A DNA stretch of 64,000 nt, taken from positions 186,001-250,000 of the forward strand of contig VZRG01000360.1 in NCBI GenBank assembly GCA_013397435.1, given 5' to 3'. Positions 38,921-51,898 of this stretch are shown here, one piece after another. The stretch's first letter is position 1. Each line of letters opens with the position of its first letter. The DNA comes from Erythrocercus mccallii (lineage: Eukaryota > Chordata > Aves > Passeriformes > Dicruridae). A program made the translations under genes and the position numbers. The notes below the pieces were generated by a model that saw only the letters and a program-made list of their open reading frames with translations, had not been told where the DNA came from and made no database searches.

Positions 38921-41900
38921 ACATGAGGCACTTCATCTAAAGGCAGCTGAGGTTCTCCTCCAGTTGCAGAAAACACATCTTCCTCTACAGCAAACTTGGC
39001 AAGTACAAACACTAGGATTGTAGAACCCCCAGCCCATCACCTTCTCCCAGCAGAACTACAAGTTCTTCAGTAAGGGAACCTTTTATTAGCAGCACAATTT
39101 CCTCCAATTTTAAACAGCTGAGTACTGAAGCCTGAGGTACTGCCTTAATCACATTCACATGGTGGGAGGACTGGGCAGGAAGAAAACTACCTCAGCAGTA
39201 GGGAGCTAAACCCTTTCCACCAAAGTGATCCCCAGTGGAACCAAATTTCTGCAGTGAGTAGGGCCCTATTAAATCAACCAAATTCAGGAATGATGTGAAA
39301 ATAATTAAAAACAGTAGTCCTGTATGGCTGCTTCGAAACTGACAATGAACCTACAATTGCTTCCCTGCTTTTGTGCTCAGTGTGAATTCTGTTGAGGAGC
39401 TGCAACTGAATAACAAGAACTACAAAATACCTGACCATGGATGGCAACTCCTGCTCCCACAAAGGTTAATAACTGACATTACATAGCAGGTGTGAGCTTC
39501 ACACTACTGTTATGTTTATAATAAGGTGACTTGATAGTCTTCCATCTGTTTATATAGACACACTGAAGACAATTTCTAGACTGTTTTGAGAGGGTAACAC
39601 ATTATACCCACTTTATAATACTTCACTTTATAATACTACACAAAGTACATTTATGGGAAATTAAGTTGTATTTATTCTATATATTAATTTTAACAATTTA
39701 CAACATGGTTTTATAGGTGCTTTTACACATATACTAATACTCCTCTGCATGCAAACATGAAAAAACCTCCACAAATTCCACAGTAAAAAAATCTATGATT
39801 CAAAGGTTTAGGTTGTCTCAATCTCGAAGTCTTCTTCACTACAAAGTCCCAGAGCCTTTAAGAGGAAGGCTTTTCCTGCTTTGTGGTTCATCCAAAACTT
39901 TTGTGGTACTATGCAGAAAAAACAATTCAGAGAATACAAGTATGCTAGATTTCTATCTTTACTAATGTAGTTTTTGCTTCATGTACAACCTAAGGCTAGA
40001 CAAGGAGTTCTACATTTCAGTAACCAGACAGTTGTCACATATTCCATAATCTTCACTGAAGTAATCTTAACTTGGTTTTCCCATTTTACTCACACCAGGA
40101 TCTCATAACCATTGGATATCCATTTTGTCATTGAGATTGTCATTGCTGTGACACAGAATAACAAATAGCACAAGCAGTTCTGACTACTTCACTTAAGTTC
40201 TGGTCTTTAAAATTGAAGAAATTAAATATAGGCTTTAAAATGCCCTTTTATCAAGTGATGAATTTTAATTTCTTTATTAAGCCGTATAGAAAAAAAAGAG
40301 AAGGCTCACAAGTTAAAATAGAAAAGGAGAAATATTGTTAATTGTAAGCTTGACATTATATAACATTTCCCTACAACTGGTTACAAAATGGCTGCTAAAG
40401 TACAGGAATTCCTCCCTGCCAGTCTGGCACTTCTATTTCTAGTGGATTGCAAAACTCAGTGTGTGCAATTCATGAGCATGACTGTGCCTGAGGTGTAACT
40501 CTGACATGAGGGAGAAGGTGGCTTTCGTAATGAAGTTCTTGCAAATTCAAGGATTTTTTATTTTTATCACTTGAGAAAGTATTGTTTAGAGGAAAAAAAA
40601 AATCCATGTATGATTATTACTAATTTCCTTTGTCCATTTTGGTGAAATTTCTCATTGTTTAGTTGACTTTATTGGGAGAGTCAAATTAAAAAATTACAAA
40701 AAAAACCACAACAGGAAAGTGTCAAACTTTAAGCTTGGTAGAAATAAATAATAATTATATAATTATATATCATTATTAAAAATATATTAATAAAAATAAT
40801 AATAACCAGTTCTGGTTATGGATTAAATATACCCTAACAACTTTAATTTGCCCATAATTTTTCTGTCCATTTAGACATAATCTTGGGAAGAAAACTTACT
40901 TGAATTAGCTGAAAAATTATACACCCGAAAACACAGGAAGAAAAATGAAGTCTATAAACAATTGCTACTCTATCCTTCACTCACCTTTAAGAGTGAAGAA
41001 ATATGTATACTCCTGTCAATGCATTGGTATCAAGGATTCTTTTGGCAGATGTGAAAAAAAGCAGAAGCAAAACGTCATCTATGCTGAAGCAATATAGAAA
41101 TCATGAGAAGCAGATTTAGAACTCCCAGAAAAAGCCAGGCAACAGAAACAAAGAAGTATTGGTAAAACTCTTTTGTTAAATTACAAGCTAGAGGAAGCAA
41201 TGGAATGCAAAATTTCACTACATTTATCAGCCACAGAGAAGGTAAGAGAAAAGCAATGGAAAACCTCACAAATATAGCTTATTTCCATTTTTTGCTCCTT
41301 CAGGATGTCAGACACCTATATAGAAGTGAACTATTGACTCTAAACTGAAAGATTTTTTTGTGTTGGGTAAAGCAGTATTTTGCCATGCAGTACTGAATTT
41401 TTTCTGAAATCCTCATGGCAATCAGAAAGCAAATATGTATGGCACAAGAGAGACAGGCAAACTGTAGGTTACAGCAGCAGCCACCATGAAGGGAAAGATA
41501 AATGAATTAATCACTTGAGTATAGCTCAGTTAAAAAGATTTTTATAAACCATTAAAGATCAAACTACAATATAGAGCATGATTTCTTGATCTCTGAGCAG
41601 ACTGTGCTGCTACTGTTGTGTGAGAGCTGTATACGACAATCTTTAACATGAATTAAGAACCAGAGAGACCTTGGGATAAAACAGAAGGCAGAAGTAACAG
41701 CACCAGTATTTTAAATAACATTTCTCTGCATCTTATTTACACTTACTTAAATTTCTCTGGTCCTTATTTAAATGTATTTTCAAATTTCAAATATATATTT
41801 TTATTTCCCGCATTTTTTTAATACCTTGACCAGGAAGCTATGAAGAGGAGTACCTTTGAAAATTAGTAGAAATATTTTGCAGCTACAGCAATTGGTCTAG

Positions 41901-44900
41901 GAAAACATACTACCTCTCTGCAGAAACCTATCTCACTGGAAATATTTTGTCTGCTTCTTTCATGCAGCTAATTGGATTCACAGTTTTGATGTTAAGGTTC
42001 AGTTGCAATTTTAGGATCCTAATCATTTTCACGGCCTGTGCTTGACAGACAGAAGGGTTAATTTGGAAATAAAAGGTAATCTAAACTACTTTGTGGCTCT
42101 TAATGAGAAGAAAAGATGGGAACATGGGAGCATATCTAGATAAAACAAAGTACTTTGGAAGTTGGCAGGTATTTATAATAGTTTACAATAATATTAATTG
42201 AGTGAAATAGCACTTCTGTGGTATCGTTACAGAGCAGAGATTATGTTGATTCACAATGTATTATAAGGAACACAAGTGAAGAAAGAAGATCAGGATTAGG
42301 AAGGATTTAGTTTGGTATAGCAGCAGGTACTCAGGAGCATAAGGTGAGTTGAGGTTGTGAGCACATAAACCCCCAGATCTCCAAGATCTCTTACTGGTCT
42401 TGTGCCTGTCGAGCACACCCACAGCAACTTTCCTGTCATACCTGCTAACACAAAGGGTCGGTAGGCATGGAAAAATGCCTGGCAGAAATATTCTGGTAAC
42501 AGTTCCTCTTGCAGGCTCCTACCTGCATTCAATTTTCATGAGCTCTCTATGAAGCAGATTAAGGTGCCCAAAGGCTCTGAATCTTGGTTTCAGGCCCTTT
42601 CTCAGACTCTGGTTGCACTACAGCACAGATTTTCTTTTCCTTGCCAGGGTACTTTCTTTGCTTCTGAAGAAGCTGCAGGTTGTTGTTATTTTAATAGTCC
42701 TCTTCTTCCTCACAATTTTTTGATAAACGCAACACAGCAGCAAAGGCAGCCATGGAACTGAAGGATGGTATTTGACAGGTAGCTCCTGGTGAGATGAAGC
42801 CAGCAGGGGTATAAAAGCCCAAAATCATGCCTTTGAAAGAAGAGTCATGTTCTTAAATATTGAGAAGTGATTCTCTTAAGATAATACTTGCAATCAGCAC
42901 CCAGCATGTGCAGCAGCCACGATCTGGAAGACAAAATTGGCTGCTTCAGAGAGTTCAGCATAAAGCAGACGGTTGGGGTACTGCAGTTCTCCTACACTAA
43001 GTTATTAAAAGACAAATCTTGTACGCTATTGAAGCTCAAACTGAGGTGTTCTAAAATCATACAGTTCTGATATAGAACAGACAATATTCAAGATCTGCAT
43101 ATTGCCATTTGAAATTTAAGCTGCGGTCACCACACCCACCCATATAATTAGCGTGGAACTTAGAGATGCTTTTGGCAGATTAGCTTGGAATGTAGAACAC
43201 TTTCAGAGGTGTAGAAAAGACTAGGACACATACAAGTAGAGGAAAAAAGACCTAAGGAAGATAAGAGAGGTGGGGAAAGATCAGAATAAAGTATTGCAAT
43301 CATTAGAATTTTTATTTATAGAAGAATAAAACTCCGCGTTGCAATGGAATTATGGCTGTGGTTTTGGATTAGATACCGTAAGAACAAGTGAAAGCTATTG
43401 AGTTACTGATGAAGTACTTTTTATTAGCCCAGAGCAGCAATGGTCTGCACCTCAAATACTACCTCTGGTGGTCAGGTTTTGATGGGATTTAGGACACAGT
43501 ATTATCCCTCAGATTGCTATTTTCTTCTTACAGTAGAACAAAAGGTACATGAATATCCCTAAAGTTGCATAGTTCCTGTACTGAAAAACCAGATTAACTG
43601 TTTCCTGGCACTATTCTAGCACTATCAGTGCTATTTTTTATTGCAGAAACATAAACTAAAGAGTCATTCATTTTACTGAATCTATCAACATTATATCCAC
43701 CTTTTCATGGTCTGATTTTGAAGGGAAGCTATCAAAAAAACCATAAATTGTCAAAACATTATTTTAATTTTTATATGCTATTCCCTCTGCTGCTCTCCTG
43801 ATGCAATCATATTTTATAGGAACACAGTAAGGATACTTCTGAGCAACTTTTGTATTTCCCAAGTTATTTATTTGCAGTTTCAACTTGTTTGTTAGTCATA
43901 ATTTGAGTAAGCATATACCTAAATTATTGTTTATATTAAATACATATCTCTCTAGGAAAAAGGAACAATTCTTATCTTTAAAGTGCTGACATACAATTGA
44001 CTGGATAAATTTACAGTGGCTCAAATAGCATTTTAAAATCTAAAATAAATGCTTGTGTAATTTTAGTTAAAAATTCCATTTGTGTCAAATTAAAGACTCA
44101 TCAAAGGCTTCAGAGCATCTATGTTATATACAATAGCAGACAATTGGCTTTGTCATCAGAGGAAAAAGTATCTATTAATTGATAAGCCTGACTTATATTT
44201 TAAGAAGTATTACCATTCTGGTCACTCAGTTGTGTCCAGACATCCTTTGCACGACCTGTTTTTATTCAGAGGTGGTGTGTCCTAAGGACAGTAGAGTGCA
44301 ACTGCTTTTTCTTAGTTATTTCAGATAAGCATTAGAGACCAGAATTTAACAACTCCAAGAATAAAAATGGCCTCTTGTAACAGGCCCTCCTGCCAAAGGC
44401 TGACATCCATGAGTCCCACAGCTTCTATCACATGCAGCCTATTGGTTGTTTAGTTTGTAAATACAAACACTGCATAAATCAGAAATATTTTCAATCTAAA
44501 CAGGGATGAAGTATGACAGATGGGTGTAGAACACAGATGGAAGGAGGGAATAGAAAGTCTTCATTGCAGTATTGTACTTATTAGGAAGACAGAAATAGCT
44601 CTGTTTCTGAAGCACCTCTAGAAGTATTTTGAGCTTGGAACTCTCATAAATCAGTTCCTCATAAATTGCTCAGCAGCTTATTTAGGCAGTCAACAATCCC
44701 ACTGCCCCTATTTTTCTCCTTTTTTAAATTTTGCAACCATGACAAAAAGTTCTAATTGCCATAGACATAATTTTCTTCTCATTCACCAGGCCAAGAGTTA
44801 AATGTGTAAGCATTTTACAATCTCCCAAATGACCTTAAAATTTAGTTTAATCCCATGGTGGTGTTATTTGGCTTTTTCAAACTTCACAGATATACAAAGG

Positions 44901-45035
44901 TGATTCAGAAAGATCTCAAGTGTTCTATGTTATTGATTTCCTTAGCATGAGAGAAGAAAACACAGTAACTCCTTTTTATTAAGGAAAGAGACAGAACTGA
45001 AAAAAGACACACAGGCAACAGGTCCCTTCTCTCTA

Positions 45036-45038
<3 letters not shown>

Positions 45039-45082
<44 letters not shown>
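45039..45082. repeat. Compound (TC)n(TA)n microsatellite
   Basis: About 14 TC units run directly into 8 TA units. Confidence 0.95.
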
Positions 45083-45440
45083 CAGAAAGAGATCATTCAG
45101 ACAACCACCCCTTCTATACTGCAGCTATCAGGGGTAATGTGTATACAGCAAGGCCTCGGTAAGGAATCCCTTACAGAGAAGCTTTTATGCAAAGCTTCAG
45201 TCCTTCAATTTGCCAATTATTTAAATCATTTATGAAATATGCATCACAGACATAAAGAACCATGTAGCCTTTTTAATACTATTATTTTCAGTATTTTACT
45301 TCTCCCTGGGACTGAATAACAGAATTTATTTACCTTGAAAAAACTAAATTATAATTTTTCAAGAGTCACATTGCATAATGCCATGTAGCCATAGAGATGA
45401 GATGAAACTGCATTTTTGTGTGTTACTGGAAACAAAAACG

Positions 45441-45516
45441 CTGTACATGCTATGAAAGGAAGATGCCACTTACAAAAGCACTGTACATGCTATGAAAGTG
45501 AGATGCCACTTAGAGC
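45441..45516. repeat. Two-copy 40-bp tandem duplication
   Basis: CTGTACATGCTATGAAAG recurs exactly 40 bp later (45441 and 45481), and the rest of each unit, including AGATGCCACTTA, matches with few differences. It is a recent small tandem duplication. Confidence 0.9.
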
Positions 45517-47678
45517 ATAATCTAACATATTTGAAGAAAAACCTTATCAAAGTGTTTATTAATACTGGTCTTTTTTGCAAATGGAAGAGTAGGGAAGGAA
45601 GACGTTACACTCCAATTATCCAGAAACAGCAATCAACGTGTTTGAGCTCCTGGCCATAGGGCAGTTTCACAGGCTATCTTTGAGAAATTCCATTTGGGCA
45701 TTTCTGACAGGAGAGTAGTAGCACACAGTATATCTAGCTCTGTAATTTAACTCCCAAAATATAAGTCAAAAAGCACTCACAAACATACAATCGGCTAAGA
45801 ATAATCATCCAGTATTTGTAATCACTGTTAGAAACATAAATGGTCATTATTGTGTCAGTGTGCAGCCTCTACACTTGCAGCTTTCCAGACACAGATTCCT
45901 TTTCTGAAATGTTCGTTGGTCTGGCAATAATCCTTTTAAACTCCAGTTATTTTCAACTTAGTGTACATAAAAGTGACAGAATTCAGCTCATTCTTATGAT
46001 TATGATCCAATAATATACACTTCTGAATTACCCATGTTGTGAAAGCATACTCAATTAAAAACCTAGGTATGGTACAACACTACAGAACTGCCTTTCAGAA
46101 ACTGGTAACTTTTTATAACCCATAAAGATTTGTGCAAGTACGAAGCAATTACTTGTAGATACTGGAATAACGGCTGGCAGATTTCATTTGTTCCAGAATA
46201 TAATACAGCAGCACTATCAGATGTGCACTTGCATTACAGCAGGACAGAAAAGCCCTTGCAGAAGGAACTCCAGCCTGACCTGAGCTCCTGTAAGAATGTG
46301 ATGGTTCCATGTAATACTTGTCATCACCACATTCAGACTTGTGCTGTAGTAGCCAGATAAGTGGTTTTTTTCTTTGAAGAGAATGTTAATTATATCTGGC
46401 AATAATTGTTTTGTAGAAGCACAGAACATTTTTGAAAGCCATGGCACAACAGTTGTATCTCCTTTTCTTAATAAAGCTCCTTTGCCTATTCAAAAAGAAT
46501 ATCCTGAATTACTGGTGTCCCAATCTGTTTCTAGTAAAGCTTATCTAATACAACAATGTGAAGCTTTCAGAACAAGCAGAAAAGAAATACAGTAAATACT
46601 TATATTTATGGGTAAGTATGCTTATAAGAACTCCATATATTTATATAGATTTAATCTATGTATGTGTGTGTACACACACCCCCACATATATAAAGCTTTC
46701 ATTGTAAAAACAAAACAGTTGGCAAAGCTTTCTCATGAAGTGGGATTGAATCATAAACTGTTCAAGAGATCCAGGCTGATTTCCCAATTTTCTGCAAAAC
46801 AATTATTGTCAGATATAATTAACATTCTTTTCAGACTGATAAGGACTACAACTAAATTAATTTACATGCTCAGAAATTCTAAAGCACTAATGAAAATGGT
46901 AACACTCAGCAAGTAGCATTTGTTGAGATTTATTAAAATTATTTTGAAATATATCCAAGATCAAGCCTAACTTGGTTTAAGAAGCAAGTTACAGTTAAAG
47001 AGCTTTGCTTAGAAAACTTGACAAAATGGGACACACATACAAAAGATGACAGAAAGCATTACATTAGCATAGGTCATTCTTTTCTCTTTTTTTAAATCTC
47101 CATTATGCTGCATTTTCTGTTTCAGCTATACCTAAGTTTTGGACAGGTTAAAAACAAGGCATAAGCATGAAAGCAAAATATTTCCAATTCTAAAAGCCTT
47201 TTTTTATTGTTAAATTTAACAGGCAGGAGGATTCAGTGTAGTTGATGGTTTCCAGCCAAATCAATTTCTGCAATTATTTTTTCTACTCAGAGCTATATCT
47301 GCAATTACTGTTTTGGTTATTTTTAATGCATGATTTAGCCAGACAAAGATCTCCAAAGTACTGCACAAAATATAAAAGAAATCCACAGAATTTCTGGAAG
47401 TGGAACTGTTAGGGCATAGTTCATAAATCTACAGAAGTCAATGAAGTTTCACCTACTGCCAACTGTAATTACAACTGTAAAATTCTGAAGGAGGGAAGGC
47501 AAACATAATAAATCTTTCCTTTTGGGAGCATTTATGATACTGTACTAATTAAGTTCACCATGACATGTAACCTGTAATGTTAAGAGAATCTTTGGAAAAT
47601 GCATATAAAATTCTGCTTTCCCAACAGAAATTGTTATACAGTTACTGGCACTACCAAAATGGCAAGGAAAAGGACAAT

Positions 47679-47707
47679 TTTATTTATTATTATTATTATT
47701 ATTATTA
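47679..47707. repeat. (TTA)n microsatellite
   Basis: TTTATT is followed by about seven ATT units. Confidence 0.85.
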
Positions 47708-50700
47708 CATTTAAGTTAAGTACTCTAGCAACAACTGTAAGAAATAAATGATCAACCAAACAAAAAACCCCATGGACCCAAACAGAAAATAGTGCTAACT
47801 ATACATATAACATCTTCCTTCATATTCTAATTCCATATAATGTAGCAGGTGATGTCTGCAACCATTGATCACTCATCCCTCCAAACATAAGTCTGAATCC
47901 AATTAAATGTACAGTTCAAAGGTGAAGGAAAAGAGACTGGGCTGAAATTTTGGGAAGAACCCATACTGATAAAATGAAGGACAGGAAATATGGAAATGCC
48001 TATGAAAATGATAGTTTGCAATGTAAAAAGAAAAGGAGAGATGAGGAAATTTGGTAGAAAATCCTCCTATTTATCCTTCAGCATAAATACCATTATATTC
48101 AGTCTGCTGATACTCGAGATTTTGCTAATCAGAGTAGCAAAAGTACAAAAATACTAAAGCATCTGAAAACGGCTCTAGAGATGTCTGCTAGCTCGTTTTT
48201 GCCTGTGGCCCATGGATGTGCTTCCCTACCTTTATCAGACTTATATACTTTAAGGTAGATTGGTCATCTCACCAAAACTTTAAAATACACAAAATAATCC
48301 CATATTCCCTAAACATCACAATGGTATTAATTATTTTCCTAAGTCATGTTACAAAGTAATATAATACAAAGTGATGGAAATATAATTACTAGCATTCATT
48401 TGCCAAAGCTATAATTTTCTATTTCTGCAGCTGGTTTAAATTTGATTGCTTCAATGCTTTCTCCTAGAACATCCTCTACATAATGATTTGTCCAAGCACC
48501 AATGAACATTTCTTATTGAATGGATATAGTTGTTTTCATCTTAGGAGTTTTTAATTTATGGACATTTTCTTTTTAAGGTAAGTTGCACTTTAAAAGTATA
48601 TGTATAAAGAAGGGAGAAAAGGTAATCAAGTGCTTGCTCAGAAAAATTCAGTGGCTTGACCCATTTTTTGTATGCAGAGGACTTAACTTTCTCCCTCTTT
48701 TCTCCACACCATTGGTCTCTTTAAGACAACATTCTTAATTTTTAAACTATAATATAGTTTTACTTTATTATTATTTGATTTACCACAGTTTTTTCCTGGG
48801 CTTATGAAAATCATTAATATTTGATAACAATTACAAACATCATTACTTGTTCAATTATTTGGTTATTTTCTGCTGTTCTTGCTAAGGTTCTTGTTGTTTT
48901 TCACTTAGCTTTCATTGGTGTATGTTCCAATCCACACTGATTGATTTCTTGTGAGGACAGTTTCTTCAGTCCTCATACTGGATATTTATTTTATACCTGC
49001 TGTGAGATATTAATTTTATAACATTAAATGCTTCTGCTATGTATAAACTCTTTGTCAGTTCACATGGGCCAGTTACTGTGCATGAAGCTGAAGAACTCAC
49101 CAGTGCCAATTTGATGTCTCTATCCAAAAGAAAGCTCCTTCAAGAAAATTAGTAGAAGATTTGACAGCCTATTGGAATTTTATGAAGGGGAAAAATGGGA
49201 GAGGAAAAAAAAATCAGGCTTATTAACCTGGAGCAAAAACTCTTGAGTTGTCAAAGGCTAATCCTGAGATGCTTGCCATGTCTTAATTAAACACAACACG
49301 GGCTGATAAAATGCAGAGAACCAACCTAAACTCCCTGCTGTACAGTGAATTTCTGCCTAGACATCAAAGACTATTTTGAATTCTCTGCAGCTTGCAAATT
49401 CTACTGAGCAGTTGTCACATTTCTGCATAATGCATTTCAGTCAAGACTGCAGAACTCATTTTTAAGTATTTTGCAGGAGATGCTTTCCTGACAAAAATGA
49501 AATGTTAAGTGGTAATCCCTGCTTTTATAGTGTTTAATTATAAACTACATCAGTATATTTTTTAGGGGAACAAAAAGATGATACATTGTTCCAAGGGAAC
49601 ACTTGTCCATCCCCACTTAATAAACTGATCATTTTTAATTTATTTTTTTAAAAATTCCGAAGTTGACAATACATATTACCTTTATATAAATAGCACTCTA
49701 ATTTTTCATTACCAGAAAATACTGCTATTCTGATGCAAAATTTATTCTTTCCCAATATTTGTTGAGAAATATATTGTAATGAACATGACAACTTCGTGTT
49801 TTGACAGTCACTCTATTACAGTAAAGGACCATGAGGTTTTGTTTCTTTGCTAGTAAGAATGTAGAAAGAAAACCTGGTAAAAATCTGCAGCCCCTCAGGT
49901 TCTTAACTCAGACCACAATCCATTCTTTTCTTGATAACCTTTTGCCTTAAATTACGTATGTTCTATTTCTACACTTTATACCACTTAAATAGACATTCTT
50001 TTAGTCACATAAACGTTGAAATTATTTTTGTGATGGATTTGAGATTTTTTTCCAGTTAAAATTTCCATGTTAAGAAACAGTACAGGAATTGACTGTGAGA
50101 ACTACGGCTATGTGCAATTTGAAAGGGCTGTGCACGAACAGATATGCAGCAACTACACCTGTCCTTTGGAAGCAGGCTCGCTTTAAAAAGTGAGTAGCCT
50201 CTTTGGGAAAGATCCAGTTATGTAATCTCTGAGTAACTCTACAAACAAAGGTGAGTGCAAAGGTTACCATTCTTAGGTGTGCAAGAGATACCCAAATAAA
50301 GAAAATACTTCACAAATACTTATGGCAAATGCTATAGAGCCCAAGCAGCCAATTGAAGGGTTTATCTCAAGGGTGAATTAAGATTTCTTGTTTGGATATG
50401 GTGCAACTCCACTGGAGCAACAGCCATTTTTACCACCCATCAATCTGACTGCAGCCCAACCAAGCCCATGGACTTGCAGGTTACAAAAGGAAAAGGCTGT
50501 TGCAGGTTTCAATTTACATAAATTTGGGTTGTTTACTCACGAGTTTCTCTTCTCAGTTTAATGTTGTTCAGTAACATATGTGCAGTAAGAACATTGTTTT
50601 TTACATTCCTTATGTGCTTCCTGGTGGTCTAAACTGTGCATATTTGAGAAAATATAATACTCCACAAAACAGGTTATGCAAACACAATGCCCATGTACAC

Positions 50701-51265
50701 AATCTCAAGTACAGCTATCATTTAAATCCATCTGTATGAAGGAAGGAAATGTGCAAAACCTCATATTGGGAACAAAAGTGTGGTATGGATGGCCTACACA
50801 TTTATTGGCCACAAAGGCAGGTTTCAGAAACTGAAATCCTCTGCTACAGAGGAATATATTTCAGAAATATTGTAGTGTTTATAAACTTTTCAGTATGTAG
50901 TAATCTAAGATACCAGTTAAAAAGATAATTTATGACATCATGTAAGCCTCTATTTGGAATTATAGTTTAGAATCAGAACATGCAGTCCTGTATCAACTGG
51001 AGTGTCAAAAAGCAAATTATTTTCATTAAAGAAAGATTTTTTTTCTTTTATTTTAACACTCAGTTTATTTGGCACATAGATCACATGTTCATTCCATTAA
51101 TCATCAGGTGTGTGCTGGCTAAAGATTAATACCATCTCATGCTGGCATTTGATTGCATTCAGTTGATAGTTACTCTTGTGTTGCTTCTGCAGGAAGCAAT
51201 CAAGGAAACAAGTCTAAAAACTTCCATTTGCATTATCTAAAATGTATTGGAAGCAAGGTCAAAAC

Positions 51266-51898
51266 TGTTAGGTTTCCCATTTAACTCCAGAAGCCCTGAA
51301 AGCTACTGTTGGAACCCAGGACATCCCTCTGGCTGCCCTGGGTGGTCCGAGAGCATGGCAGGGGGCTCGGAAGCCTTGGCATGAGGCCAGCAGCAATGAT
51401 ACCTTTGATCTGAATCCATGGGAGAAATGACCATCTCTATGTGAAGAATTACAAACCACAAGAGTTTAATATATATATTTATAGTAATTAGGTTATCACA
51501 GGGTGAAAAATATAGAATTTTGGGATTTTTAGAGTGAGGGCTTATGGAGGCAAGATGGAGGGATCTGGGTGTTTCCCTGTCCTTCTTCTTCTTCAAATCC
51601 TCCATTTTCTGCTGTGATGGTGGCACTTTTGGATTGGATTAGAATAGAAGTTGACTGTCTAACATAGGGGACAGTTATTGGTATTTAATTGTAAATATGA
51701 TATACGTATCGTCTAGTATAAAAGTTAAGCGCCGCCTTGCAGCGAGGCAGTCAGGAGCTGACCTTGCGGCTGAGAAGATCTCGCAAGGTAGAAAGCAAAA
51801 TATTACAAGATATGAAGAAATAAACAACCTTGAACAAGAAAGCTGATGAGTTCCTGACCTTTCTTCTGACGCGGGGCTTGGGAAAAGGACTTTTATCA
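51266..51898 (+). mobile_element. Probable solo LTR (about 630 bp)
   Basis: It starts with TGTTAGG after AAAAC. A TATAAAA box at 51717-51723 is followed about 100 bp later by AATAAA at 51819-51824, the usual U3-R layout. The right end is placed at ...TTTATCA (51898), followed by AAAAT, giving a 5-bp target-site duplication with one mismatch. The right border is the weak point, since the terminal inverted repeat is reduced to TG/CA. No internal viral genes adjoin it. Confidence 0.5.
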
